NCBI GenBank assembly: GCA_003342815.1
Contig: PTEX01000049.1
Coordinates: 2,262,868 to 2,326,867 of the forward strand
Length of the DNA stretch: 64,000 nucleotides
DNA from: Eudromia elegans
Taxonomy: Eukaryota > Chordata > Aves > Tinamiformes > Tinamidae
Direction of reading: 5' to 3'
Shown here: positions 44,300 through 56,448 of the stretch, piece by piece
How positions within the stretch are numbered: position 1 is the stretch's first letter
Layout of the letters: each line of letters starts with the position of its first letter
Position numbers and translations under genes: made by a program
The notes under the pieces: generated by a model
What the model was told of the DNA's origin: nothing
The model's input: the letters and a program-made list of their open reading frames with translations, nothing else
Databases searched by the model: none

Positions 44300-47260
44300 T
44301 TTTTATAACTTCAGATATTAAATACTATTTTAGAAAAAAAAAAGATTGGTCAGGAAAAGAAATCTTAGACTTATTCGAGTGAATCATTGTCATAAAAATA
44401 TTCTTAACACAGATTTTTTTTGTTTGATCTAATATCATAGAAACCTAGTTCTTTCAAGCTTTAAAAGACTTGAAGTGCTTTCATATTCTTACAAACTCCT
44501 GTGACCTTCTAAAATCAGGCATTTCAACTCTATCCTTACCAAAAAAGATGGTAACATACATTCATGTAATCTTAAATCCATCCATACATATAATCTTTCA
44601 ATTTTTTTTTCTAATTTGGTCTAGCTGACCATCAGTAGATACCCACATACACGAGCTTTACAGTCAATGGAAATCTGAATGCAGTTTGGTTTTTTCTCAG
44701 AATTCTTTTATTTTTGTTGGAAAGTCCGTGATTTTTTTAAGGCCGCCTTTCAGACGTGCTCTCCGCGTTTTTACACCAGCCTGCTATCCAGAAATCTAAA
44801 TAAAACAGGCAGACTTTCAGAGTTGGTGGGTGAAAATCATCTCCCAACAAAGGCAACAGGAACCGAAGCTCGGTTTGCATAAAGGTAAAGGCCCTCGTGC
44901 AGGTTTGGTGTCTTGGTGCGCAGGTTTGAAGGGGCGCGTTTCTGATCTGTGATGCTGCCCTGCTGAGGAGCTGCTGACAGACACGCGTCCGCCTTGGAGC
45001 AGCATTAAAACCTCAGGGGCTGACGGGCTGAGCCCCCTTCTCCCTGCCCGTTGGCTGCCTGTAGGGGCTCTGTAGTTTGGAGCTGGGTACAGTGACAGGC
45101 CAGACAGAATCGGCGGTGTATTTCTGGTGTGAATCCATGCTTGCAAGTCACGTTGTAAACGTACTGCATTGTGGGCTTATATAATGTGATTGTAGTCAAG
45201 AAACACCCCAGATATTACCCACTGAGAGAATGACCTTATAAACCTTATATAACAGTTCCATTTTGAATGCTGCACTGAAATTGGAATGAGTCTGTTTTGA
45301 GTAACTGATTGTTTACTTTGTTACATCTATTTTAACCACCTTTAATACTGTCTGAGCCTCTCAACACGTTTCCTGCGCTGTTCTCCCTTTTGTACAGATA
45401 ATGCTGTAGCTGAAGTGATATGCCCAAGGTCACGCAGAGAGCTTGTTGCAAAGCAGGGAGTTAGACAGTTTTCTGACTAGCATCCCTACAACATCCTCTG
45501 TCTATTACCTATAGCTTGTGCACAAGTATCTTTGGTAATGTAGATGTTGACAAACGTGTTTCAGCCACGACATGCCAACTCATTGCAGGCTTCAGAATAA
45601 CAGCATCCTACTGCGTATCTGTGGATATTTTCACAGATGGAGAATGTTTTAACTAATCACAGCCAAAGTGGAGTTAAACTATAGAAGAAAATACGTCTTA
45701 AAATGTAAGATACAACATAACTGTCTGTCATTTTCGCTTCCTTGGTTTTTAATTTCAATAAATTAGGATTCTTAACGGGTTTACTGATCTAGTAAAAGTG
45801 AAGAAAAAAAAAAAAAGGCAAGTAATCAATCATGTATAGTAATTCTGAGGAAATTAACTAGGAAAAAAACACCAGAGGATAAAGAGGGATTTCTGTGTGT
45901 GCATGTACTTAAATTACTTCGGTGCATTTTTGCATGTACCATGCATTTTTAGGCTCTGGTTGTTTGTATGGTTTTGCTTGCCCAGAGCTGGGATTTCTTC
46001 TTTACATAAGAAGATAAGTGGGTGAACAGTGCAATTCTTACAGACCTTTCTTCAGAGCAAGTCTGCCACAGGTTTTTGAAGAAAGACAGTGCTGTTTTAT
46101 AATTGCCTCTGTGTCGTATGCTGTTTTACTGAAATGCTTTTAAACCAACTGGAAAGAACTTAAACTCTTACAGGCATGTTTTTGACTTGATCTTCTGAGA
46201 GCAAAAGATAACCATTTTGTTGTTCCATGCAAATGTGTTAACTGATATAAACTGTCATCTTTCTGAGCAACCTATTAACTCATTTTAAAATTTTGTCTTT
46301 AAATAAAAAGCTTTGGGTTTGAATTGGGTTTTTGTTTGTTTTGCAAACCTACGAAAAGTCTTTAGTAATAAATTCCCCTCTGTCTTCCCTGGACTGGTGT
46401 TTTCAAATTCTGTCTTTAAATTAATAAGTGCATTTAGAAAAAGGAAAGTGTTATTAAAAATGTTTGTTTTCTTTAAAGTTTTTAAATTATTATTTATCAG
46501 TATGACTTCCAGTCCTTTACTATATGAATACCAGGTCTCACTGTTCTGATGTTTTAGTCCACTTCTAGCTTAGAAAACATGCCGGAGGGGGGAAAAATCC
46601 ACTACTACTCACAAATACACAAATACACAAAAATGGCAAACTGGAGAAGCGACTTTTAAGCTTTAAAAACTAATGCTAAAGTTAATTTAAACACAAAATT
46701 ATGTATATATTGTAGCACCAACTATATAAAAGTCTTGTTCTGGAAACATGAAAATAAAATCTTTGGTGATACGGGCTTTCTTTTGACTGAAGTAATGTGA
46801 TATTTTCAAGAAAAGTTACTTTTAAAATTCAGTCAACCAATTCTGACTTCTCAGAACAAAAAGCAAGACCAAAGTATTCTGTCCAGTGCTGCTTGTGATC
46901 GCTTTGTAAAAGTCCTGAAGCAAACCATTCCCGGTGTGGATGCATTTGTTAAATGATGATAAATAAATCCACATTGGATGATCGTAGGGAAATGCCCTTC
47001 CGTAGGAGATGCCGACGTCTGCCTCTGCCCTTGGCTGCAGCGGCACTCGGGGCCCTCCCTGTTGCGAATCAGGTGCATGATACTGGCCAGCCATGTACGG
47101 AAAGGTGGGTCTAGCTCCTCGCAGCTGGGGGAGCTTCTGGGTCAAAAGTGATTCTGCTTCATACGTGGAAGCCTTAAAAAGAGCCTGCACAGCCTTCCCC
47201 TCTCCCCGTATTGCTTTCTAAACGCTTTGAGAGGACAGTGCTGCTCTTTCCATGTATGTT
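44300..47260. other. Intergenic DNA downstream of ANKFN1
   Basis: No gene recognised. A moderately GC-rich patch lies at 44870-45090. Further AATAAA motifs occur near 46302 and 46755, so a longer ANKFN1 transcript cannot be excluded. A short tandem CACAAATA repeat lies at 46608-46632. Confidence 0.5.
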
Positions 47261-47570
47261 GTCTTCTTGGTGACAAAACGCAGCCAAATCAGATCCCCGT
47301 CGGCCTCACGGCTCCGTCCAGGTCCCCCTCCTGCCCGGCCGAGTGTCGGGCCCAGCCTGGCCGCCTGCTCGGCCCTCCTCAGTGCCGCAGCTGTTCGCGC
47401 GGAGCCCGCGCTCCCGCGGGACTCACGTTCGAGCACAACCCCCGGCTTGTCCGCGCCGGGGCCGGCGCTGCTGCCGAGGGGACATTCTAAGGCTCTATTT
47501 TAATCTTCTGGAGCCCGGCCAAAGGCTGGAGCGGAGCTGCCAGCACGAGGGGGGCCCTCCCGCTCCCTGT

Positions 47571-47652
47571 GCCTGACCTCCCATCAGGAGAGGTGCTGGT
47601 GTGTTCCTCCGTGAACTACTAGGGCTCTTTCATTGCGCCTGACCTCCCATCA
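47571..47652. repeat. 16-bp direct repeat, 66 bp apart
   Basis: GCCTGACCTCCCATCA occurs at 47571-47586 and again, exactly, at 47637-47652, inside the CpG island. Confidence 0.9.
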
Positions 47653-47924
47653 CGAGTGCTACCAGGGATCCAGCTTCAACGACTGGGGGCTTAACCCTGG
47701 CGCGGCTCCAGCGTATAGAGTTATACGCTGCTTGTCTCCAGATGTAAGATGCACCGAGTGTAAATTCGTGCGCCGCGGGCTCAGCTGGGGGCTGCCGTTC
47801 CGGGTCCTTCTTCAAAGCGGCCATAAAGCACCGCAGACACTCCGCTGCGCCTTACAAAGGCGGCCGTTACCCCCTCCCCGTGCAACTCGCAGCTGTCCCG
47901 CGTCTTTTTATGCGATTAGACGTG

Positions 47925-47930
47925 TATAAA
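47925..47930 (+). promoter_or_regulatory. TATA-like box in the CpG island
   Basis: GTATAAAGC on the plus strand, with ATTGG (inverted CCAAT) about 20 bases downstream and an ATG at 47983 that opens a 143-codon frame to 48414. The frame has no recognised domain and lies in GC-rich DNA where long frames arise by chance. Confidence 0.3.
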
Positions 47931-48646
47931 GCAGCATTTCAGTGCTTGCCATTGGTCCTAGTGTGGGTCCGCGTGCCTGAAAATGAGATTTCACACGGCT
48001 ACGGGCACACGCTCGCGCCTTGAGCCGTCCCGGCTCCGCCGATGGCACCAGGACGCTGCCATGGCGCGTGTCTCCGGGTCCATGAAGCACAGACTGCGCC
48101 TGACCCGGCCTGGGATCCTTGGAGAGGACGAGTTTCACAAAACGCCAGCGCTCAAACCCCGCCAGACTTCCCTGTCCAGCCTCGAGTATCCGCCCTGCAG
48201 TGCAGGTGCCCAGTGCAGCCGCCATCGTGAGGCCGTCGTGAAGCCTCCTACACGAGGGACGCGTTATTCCCTACTCACAAAAGATACCTTTACCAGCTTA
48301 GCTCAACATATCCTTACCAAGCCCCTACCTTGCTACTACAAACATTATCAGGTCAGTGTGGATGGTGCAGGTAGTGATCAATACTATGGGGGCTGCAACG
48401 ACACCCTGGAGTGAGAAAACGTTTTGCTTCCTTGAGAGGGGGGCTTTGAGATAAGAATCACAACCCACTGGTGCATACACAAAACAATCACCAAGAAAAA
48501 AAATCCCTTATTGACGGAATATCGCAGGGGCCCCCCGTTCCCGTTAAAAGGGGGTCTCGCTGCCGCCGCGCTGCCCCCAGAGGAGCCTCTGCGCCTCGTG
48601 CTCGCCTCGTCCCGCCTCAGCCCTCCCGCCCTGCCTCAGGCTCGCC

Positions 48647-48702
48647 CAAAATGGCGCCCGCGGCGCAGCGCCCTCTCCTGGGGAGCGTCAGGTAATGGCG
48701 GC
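48647..48702 (+). promoter_or_regulatory. YY1-type motifs with start codon and splice donor
   Basis: CAAAATGGCGCC (48647-48658) matches the AAnATGGCGnC YY1 element found at many transcription and translation starts; TAATGGCGGC follows at 48693-48702. The ATG at 48651 has A at -3 and G at +4. Its frame reads MAPAAQRPLLGSV up to a CAG|GTAATG donor (cut after 48691). Together these look like a first exon. Confidence 0.45.
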
Positions 48703-48925
48703 TGCTAGCCGCACGGGGGGCTCCGGCGGCGGCCAGGGCATACCCGAGAGTCTAAAATTGAGTGGGATGAGGTGAGAAAAATAAAATGCCCTGGTGTTTT
48801 CCACAGCCTCCAGGTCACCGCAGCTGGTGCTGCCCTCAGGAAACGGCGCCTCGTTGCCAAAGCTTGGCCTGCGTGGATCACCTCGTCCTCGCCAACCGCT
48901 GCTGGCCGTCGCTGCCTCCTGCCAG
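48651..48925 (+). CDS. Candidate unrecognised two-exon coding or lncRNA start
   Basis: A possible first exon is 48651-48691 (coding part, phase 2 out) and a second exon 48807-48925, with the acceptor GTGTTTTCCACAG and the donor CCAG|GTAGTG. Joined, the frame stays open: S (split codon) LQVTAAGAALRKRRLVAKA, then WPAWITSSSPTAAGRRCLLP. The intron would be 115 nt. I do not recognise the peptide; its Ala/Arg/Pro-rich composition is typical of GC-rich non-coding DNA, so a lncRNA is as likely as a protein gene. An alternative donor, GAG|GTGAGA, ends an exon at 48771. Confidence 0.2.
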
Positions 48926-49060
48926 GTAGTGCCGTGCTCGGGAGGGATGGTGTGAGCCCTGAGGGGAAGGGGCCACAGCAGAGGTGTTGGTTGGCAGCGT
49001 GCCCGGCACCCCGGCACAGCCATGGCCCAGCCTTGCGCCCCTCAGCGTCGTGTCCAACAA

Positions 49061-52000
49061 AGCCCTGTTGCCCGTAACCCTAAATTCCCCATGCAGGCTG
49101 TGGCAGCTCACCTTGCACAGGTTGTAGGGGTCTGCAAATCTAAAGAGATATGGAAAAACACTGTCCTAAATAGTCTGGAAAACACCTGATGTGCAGAAAC
49201 ATCCATGCTAGGCCCACACGGGCAAGGTGTTTTTACAGTGGGGCAGCTTGCGCGTCCTCCGTGTTGAACGGCAGCGTGTTTCGTACGTGTGCTCGTGGCA
49301 AAACAGAGGCGGACATCCCTCTAACCGATGGCACCACCGCAGGTCTCTGAGTGACTTCAAACGTATGTTGAATCTCCCCTGCTGTTGCTGATAATTTGTT
49401 CCATATTTATCATATTACTTGGTACTTGCAAGTGGATTTTTTTAAAGAATGTAAATGTTAATTAAATTAAATGCCATGGCCACCACAAGGCAAACTCATC
49501 TCAGACCCTTTTGCTATGGTAGTTTATGCTTTTAACATTCGGAGTGAATTTGGCCCTGTTGACTTTCCCCCATGTCAATCCATTGTACTTGAAAAGAAAC
49601 GGAGCTTTATTTTCTTTAGTTTAAATTTGGATGATCTTTCTGCTGTGAAGCATCGTGCTAGCGTTGAGCCCTAGGGACTCTTTGAACAGATACCACCCCA
49701 GTTTTCAAAATATGAGGTTACCATAACTGTGTATATTATATTTATCATCCATTTATGTTTTAACAATCTGGACTTATTCAAAGACCGCAGTTGTCATGAT
49801 ATGTGCCAATGTCAAGGGAGGATTTGGGTAAGAATGTACATAAAATAAAGCAAAATAAAAGGCTTAAGGCAACAAGCTCTTAAAACCACATTTTCTCAGC
49901 AGGAGTTTGTACAGTAATATTTTTCCCCAAAGTAAATCTTAGCTAAGTCCCACAATAACTGAAATAACTTCCTCCTGATTTGCCTTTTATCTCATGCATC
50001 CACCTCCTACATGCTGCAGCCATCATTCAGTATGGTATCTTTAACATCCATTGGATAAAATATTTAAAGTGGAATGGTTATAATTTATGAATAGAATATC
50101 CTTTAATCACATGCTGATAGCTTTCAGTTTGGAGCAGGTGCTGTTGAGCCCACTAATGAGCAAACTGATGATAGGGCTGCTGTTCTTGTGACAGGGAACT
50201 TTATTATTTCACTTTTGCCACGTTCCATGTTATTTGCTAACTTGAGTCATGGAAGATCCGTTCAAACAGTAGGGAAAAAAAAAAAAAGAGAGCTTTGGCA
50301 ATTCTCTTTAAAATAAACTGAGGATTCACTTCAGCATCCGCTGAATCATGATAGGCAGAGAGAACTCATCTTTAATGAGCATCAGCGAGGTAAGCAGGTA
50401 ACAGTCTTCAGCTTCTGTGTTAAGTCCCATCTGAGTGGCAAACTAATGTATTCTACTAGTGCCTTTCTTGCTGAATGTCTCTTCTGTTTGTGGTTTAATC
50501 AGCTATTTTAATGTAGATGCTTTGCCAAATTATCTGTATTACCACACATGTTAATGCTTTGGTGATGCAAGTAGTAAAGCACTTTGTCAGTTCGGATAGT
50601 GAGACTTCAGAAAGGTTCAGAAGGGTCAGTAAAGATGTATAATGATTCGGGGACTGGGAAGCATACCATGGAGCAAGATACTTAAACTCTTTCTAGCTCT
50701 TTCTGTCCACGAGGTGATTGAGAGCTGTTGTGAGACCATTGTGAGACCCAGTGTCTGGATACTGGAGAAGTTTGGAGTAGGATTAAAGAGGAAAATGTAT
50801 CAGTGAGAACAATTCTTGCTTGGAGAAACTTGCCTAAAATTGACATGCATCCTTTGTACTGAACTGCCTCTCTGAAATCATTTTCTGATTATATATGAGA
50901 AAAAGAAAATGATTTGCCTCCACCCCATACTTTTTGACAAAGAGGGAAAAAAAGAAAATGTAACTTAAAATGAACATTAAAAGTAATATTTAATACATCT
51001 ACACCATAAGATTCGTGTGGCCAAGCATGTAATCCAAAGAACATTTTTTCTGAAGAGCTATCCTCTCAGAATAGGTTGTATTTGGCCCTGATTGTGCATT
51101 ATTCATGTACACACTTATTTCCTGAAAATAGAGGAAAATGAATAATGATGAAGGCTTCCAAAGAAGTATCAATTCAAATTGTCCCACTTTTGCCCAAATT
51201 TCGATCAATTCTGTTAACTAATCTAAAAGTAACTTGTATGTTAACAGTCACTGGAATTAAATGTAATTCACAATTTACAGAATGGTTTTACACTGCACAA
51301 ACCATGTTATGTGAAGATTAGCAGTTTATCACTAGCTTCATATTTTGTGAACTTTTGTAATGCACAGCAGCTGCCTTTTTGTAATGAAAATTGTCAACTT
51401 TGGGGAAAAAAAATGGTGCTGTTTGACTGTGTCCATTCCTCTTTCCTTTCTGTCCTTGTCCTCATCCCCTGAGCCCTGCAATTTGGGAAAGTGTGCAAAG
51501 TGCCCTGAGCTGTAGTGCCGTGACATGTCTGTAGTCTGGAGGCTCTTGCCTGGTCTCATCAGTTGGGTTCTCTTAAGTCAGGTGTGAATATGGTGCAGAC
51601 TGTGACCTTGCTGCTTTTGCCTTGCCTGTCAGCATGTGGGAGTGTGTCCTTCAACTCTTTGTGCTGATTCTGTTCCAGGCAACAGTGGGAGAACCTGTCA
51701 TTCCACTGAGACTTGTGGGAAGGACATTGGAAAACTATTGGTGGTTTGAGTGATCTTGACTTAAATCTTCCTGCCTGAGCAAATATACAGCTCTGACTTT
51801 ATCCCATATCCTCTGGCCTGGCAAGAAGGCACAGGTTGAAAGTGCAAGTAAGCATACTTTGATGATATTTTTTCTGTGAATTGATAGGGGAAAGCAAAAA
51901 ACACATGTAGGAGCAGTAAGAGTTGGGACTCTGGGCATCTCGTTTCAGTGGAAAGGAAGTTTAGCCCAGAACTTCACTTTTTGGAAGAAGTGAAGGATGC

Positions 52001-55000
52001 AGGAATTTGAAATGCCTGAATAGGAGTGTTGGTTCTGGGAGATGAACACAGATAAGATTTGCCTTTTGGGCATTAGAGGCAATAGAGACTGGAAGAGCCA
52101 AACCAACAAGTGCTTTAGCAAATCCTGTCCTTGCGTTTTATTTCTCCAGGGTAATATGTTCCCTTAGGCTGTGTGACTGTATGTAGCAACGTATCTTTAA
52201 GTACTTCCTTGCTGGTTTTGAGTATTGGCTCATGCTTTTCTTAGGATGCTCTTCTTTAGTTGCCTGTAGGCAGATTTTTAAATTATCTGCTGAGGTTTAT
52301 TTTGTCAATGGGATTTCCTGAAACATGCTTAGACTTAGAAGATATTAAGTCAGTATTTTTGTCTCTGTAAAGGCATTCTGCTATGATATGTTGCGCTCGC
52401 TATTAGCTTTTGTCTTTCACAAAAGCTCATAAAAGCCTCTTGACTAGCAGATTTGCTTGTGCACTAAATCCCATCTGATTGCTGTAGAGACTGCCTGCTC
52501 GCTAGCCACGTACTCTTAGCCAAGGTGCCTCTTCTCCTCTAATTCAAGTTCATAAGTAGCACTCTATTGGCAACAGTAAACAGTTAAATAGCTAAATGTC
52601 TATTCAATGAGTGGCCTGCCAAGCTACCAATGCAGCATATTTTTGTAAAGAAATATGCAGTTTAATTTGTGGTGGCCATTGAGAAGCTGAGCTGCAAAAA
52701 CATCAACACCACAAGGACACAATATTTTTCTCCTGATTACAACATGCTCATTTATTTTGGAATTCTTTTGCCAGCTGAGGACTACAGGGCAGTGACAGTA
52801 GAAGAGTTGTCCACATGCCAAGGAAAAGAGAGAACTGTATATGTGCTGCTGTTCTGAAGTAGCAGAGAGTAGGGAGAAAGGCTGCGTAGTTATTTGAAAG
52901 AATACATTTTTATAAACACTTCTGAGAGTCCACTGATATCTCTTGTGGGAGTGACTAACAATACTTCAAAAATAGGTATAAAATTCAGCTGATTGCTAAG
53001 TTCACAGGTCTTGATGTTAATTTGAAGAGAATGCAGAGATCTGCAGACTCTGAACAACTTCTCTTTTAAAATTAAAATACATGCTTACCTTTCAAATTAG
53101 CCGTGAAAGCCATCACATAATAAGGTATTTGTGGTGGGAGCAATCGTTGTAGTGCGTATTCATAGTGCCTGGCGGACAGTGGGCTCTAATATTTGACTGG
53201 TTTGTGCAGGTAGCACTACAAAGAACAAACAGGTAACTAAAATAGAGACTTCATTTTGTACTGAAAGTAAAAATTCAGTGTACCTCTGTGTAGCATACAT
53301 AAAACAGGTTTTCACCTTTTAGTATGCCATCATTTGTGTTTGAAGGTAACTTCTCTAGCCCTTAGCATTATTTAAATCTTTCAGATTCAGTAATAGTTCA
53401 TAGCACCAACTTATTGAAAAAATATTGTGTTCATGAATATGTTTAGAGCATAAATCACATAGTCTAACGTATAAAATGTACAGGTTTTTTCTGATGTTTT
53501 CCTCACAGTATCTGAAGTTTTCAAAACCTTATTTTAAAACCTGTTCCTTTTATCTACCAATAAAAGAAAAAAAGAAAAAAACAAGCATAGGTGGGCCGAA
53601 GCAAAGGCTGATATACTGTTTGATTGTTTTTCATATCCATTTGTTAATTCTTGTCTTTAAGTTAGGCTATAAACTTCTGTGGGGTTGGGGACCATCTTTT
53701 CTTTTGTATTTGTACAGCAAGTATAACAGGTCCGTTTCCAACTTTTCAGTTACTATGATAATATAAATAATCTTTTAAAGCATATATATTTTTATCTTCG
53801 TAGTATCATCATGGATGTGATGTCATTTTATAGCAGGAAAACTAAGACATAGATGGTCAACAGTCAAAATTATTGAGTGTCCCCTAATTGTGGCCACCTG
53901 AGAGCTGAGATTTCATGTCAGTACTTTATATGTTCAAAGTACAGCTCCAGTTGCCTCCAATTGCAGCTGTTGTGGGTACGTGCTGCTATGAATGGAGTCC
54001 CAATTGAGGCTGCATAGCTTAACCATTGTAGAAAATGAAGCATATATGTTAAGTGGCCACCTGTGGAAAGTTTTCAGTGGCTTATTCACCACTGCTGGGA
54101 CTCTTGGGCAGAATACAGCAAGGTAATTCAACATTCAGTTCCTGCAAGCATTGTCCTTATTTTGCAATCCACTGCTTCATTCACTACTCACCGTCTAATT
54201 GTTCTAACAAATTGGAGAATCTGATTTCTGCAACAGATTCTTTCATTGTGTACCCTTTGTCAGGTGCAAGATCAATGAGCTTCAAAGAGGAAAAAGCAAT
54301 TCCACACACTGACTGAAGGAAGAAGTGCGTAGGGAATAAATGTCATTCACTACATTGCTTATGTAGGGAAAAGCTATAGCATGAAGTATCAGAACAACTC
54401 TGGCTGGAGGGCTATTTCTCAGACACTAATGACATGTGACAGAAAATGAATGATTATCAAAAATGTGTTTCCTCCATTCTCACACCAACGCCCTTCTGCT
54501 TTATTCCCTTACATACCACATTTTTGGCTGAAGGTGTTTGAAGGTGCTCTATACCTAGACACAATATTTGAGAAATAGTGATTATTCAGACAGCACTTAG
54601 AAGCCCTTCTAAAGCAACAATTAAGTTAAATTTAGAAGGCTGCTTCTAAACTATATTTTGTCTGTTTCGTATTTCCTTGCTTACTTTGAGAAATAGTGCA
54701 GAGAGAAACTGGTATTTCACAGCATTGTGCAGCTATTCTCTGTAGCTAAAGTTACCAGTTGCTAAGGCCATCATTGGCATGGGTATAGAGTTTTGTCATT
54801 GCCTTTTATGATGCTGGGATTTGGTGCTTCCTTTTTATCGGTGACTCACTTTCATTCTAATGAAATTAGAAGATGCCATGAAATCTATGAAGCCATGTGG
54901 CCTGTGCTGCCAACATCTTACTGTAGCAGCATCCCTTCTCTGGATATTTGTGTGTGCATATATGCACATGTAGTTCTGCTGTCCTTGGATATACTTTCTG

Positions 55001-55390
55001 AGCAACTGAACAAACAGTTGCCAGACAAGGGAATCAAGAGGCCTGGTTGTTTCTTGTTGCGGTATTTCGGAAGGATCTGTTGCCTATTAAAATCCATATA
55101 AACTTTTTTTTTGCCACTTCTTAGGGTTCTTGAATTAAATGCTTCCTAATGTCAGGATCCAAACTTCAGGATCAGGCTCCTACCTTGAAAATCTGTGCTT
55201 TAAGTGCTACTATCTTATCTATGTAGCTGTTGAACTAATCAATAAACACTTTACTAGTTATATTTATTCTTCTAATCTGAGTGGTCATGCACCACTGGCA
55301 TTCAAAAGGTTGAATGATTTGCTCCGGTTCACGCTTGTGAATAAAATTGACGTCTATAAGATGGAAATTTTCTTAATTTGCTACAAGAAA
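49061..55390. other. Intergenic DNA, no gene recognised
   Basis: AT-rich unique-looking sequence. A fragment at 49545-49600 (GGAGTGAATTTGGCCCTGTT, then GACTTTC) is related to the dispersed element at 9518. Stretches at 50100-50400 and 49690-49840 look evolutionarily constrained. Short open frames on both strands show no protein features. Confidence 0.5.
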
Positions 55391-56020
55391 GATTTATCAG
55401 ACAGAGGTGAAGCCTTTGACCCAGTTTGTCCTGCTGGACTCAGTTACTGAGCTCCTTTACCAGCTGCAGATGGGTGTAGGAGTCCCCAGCACCGATATCT
55501 TCAGGTATCTCTTTCCCCCCTGCAACGCTGATTCACCAGATTGCTGGGGCAGTTTTGGGATACATTTCTGTCTCTGCATTTCAGCCCTTGCAGCCACTTT
55601 GGGCACTGCCCTTTTGCACGGTTGGTTGGAGATTGCTGCAGGACAGTCTGTTTCTTCAGGAGCCCCGAGCACTGTGTGTCAGGCAGGCACCTGGAGGCAT
55701 GCAAGGAACCAAGGGGTGAGAGAAGCCGTGGGAAGGCAGAGAAGTAGCTGGAGCGTCTGCACTGGCTGCCGGGGTGGCTCCTGGAGACCCCTATGGCGAG
55801 AAGACAGCAGGATGGGAGCGGGGGCAAGCAGAGCCTGGGGGGCTGTTGGGGCCAGGGGGCCCAGCTGGGAGGGCTGGATGTGGCCCAGCCCAGGGCTCCG
55901 CGCTGTGCAGGGTGCCGGCGGTTCACTGGTCTGGGGGCAGGGCGGCTGTCTATTTTTAGTGAGGGTTTTATAGAGTGGATCCCTGCGGTCTGGCTCCACA
56001 CTGAAATATTGTCCTAGTCT
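55390..56020. other. GC-rich patch with overlapping open frames on both strands
   Basis: Open frames of 188 codons (plus, 55407-55973), 166 codons (minus, 55501-56001) and 158 codons (minus, 55679-56155) overlap. None has recognisable domains, and mutual overlap on both strands is what GC-rich stop-poor DNA gives. CG dinucleotides are modest, so it is not a strong CpG island. A perfect MEF2 consensus lies at 55950-55959. Confidence 0.5.
55950..55959. promoter_or_regulatory. Perfect MEF2-type site
   Basis: CTATTTTTAG matches the MEF2 consensus YTAWWWWTAR exactly. It sits at the edge of the GC-rich patch. Function is an inference from the motif alone. Confidence 0.45.
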
Positions 56021-56430
56021 CAATGACATAAACACAGGGCCAGCCTGTGATCCTGGCGCCAGCTTCAGCTTAGGGAATGTGAATGAAAGTACCAGTGGGG
56101 TCCAGGCAAGAAGGAGAAGAAAAAAATCCTGACTGTAATTACAAATAAATCCCAAACCCTTTCGCTCTCATGGCTCACTTAGTACAGCAAATAGCCTCTG
56201 ATTCTCTACAAATAAGTCCCAGCTTAGTAACTGACAGATCTACCAAGAGGCAGTTAATGGAATAATGACTAAGGGAAGCTTAGGGTAATTTACAAACGGT
56301 TCCCAGTGTTGGAGGGTGATGGCCCCCACCTTGCCCCCTGCCCTGCTCTGTTGAAGTCATGCAGCAATAAGCCACTGGGCAAGCCCTAAGTCTTGGCACA
56401 CAAGAGTGTTATGTTGGCAGGGGAAGGCTG

Positions 56431-56448
56431 TTTATTTATTTATTTATT
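56431..56448. repeat. (TTTA)n microsatellite
   Basis: Four tandem TTTA units plus a partial one. Confidence 0.9.

Larger units (their letters stand above)
47270..49060. promoter_or_regulatory. CpG island region
   Basis: Two CpG-dense blocks, about 47270-48240 and 48520-49060, contrast sharply with the AT-rich flanks. They contain YY1-type motifs (48647-48658 and 48694-48702), a TATA-like TATAAA at 47925-47930 and a 16-bp direct repeat at 47571/47637. Avian CpG islands of this size usually mark promoters. No known protein is encoded here. Candidate transcripts are described separately. Confidence 0.65.

Noticed and set aside
47983..48414. 143-codon plus-strand open frame as a protein gene
   Set aside because: It lies in CpG-rich, stop-poor DNA, the opposite strand is also open, and no domain or family pattern is visible. 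Kept only as a low-interest finding.
55407..56155. Long open frames on both strands as real genes
   Set aside because: Mutually overlapping, compositionally biased and without recognisable motifs or splice context.
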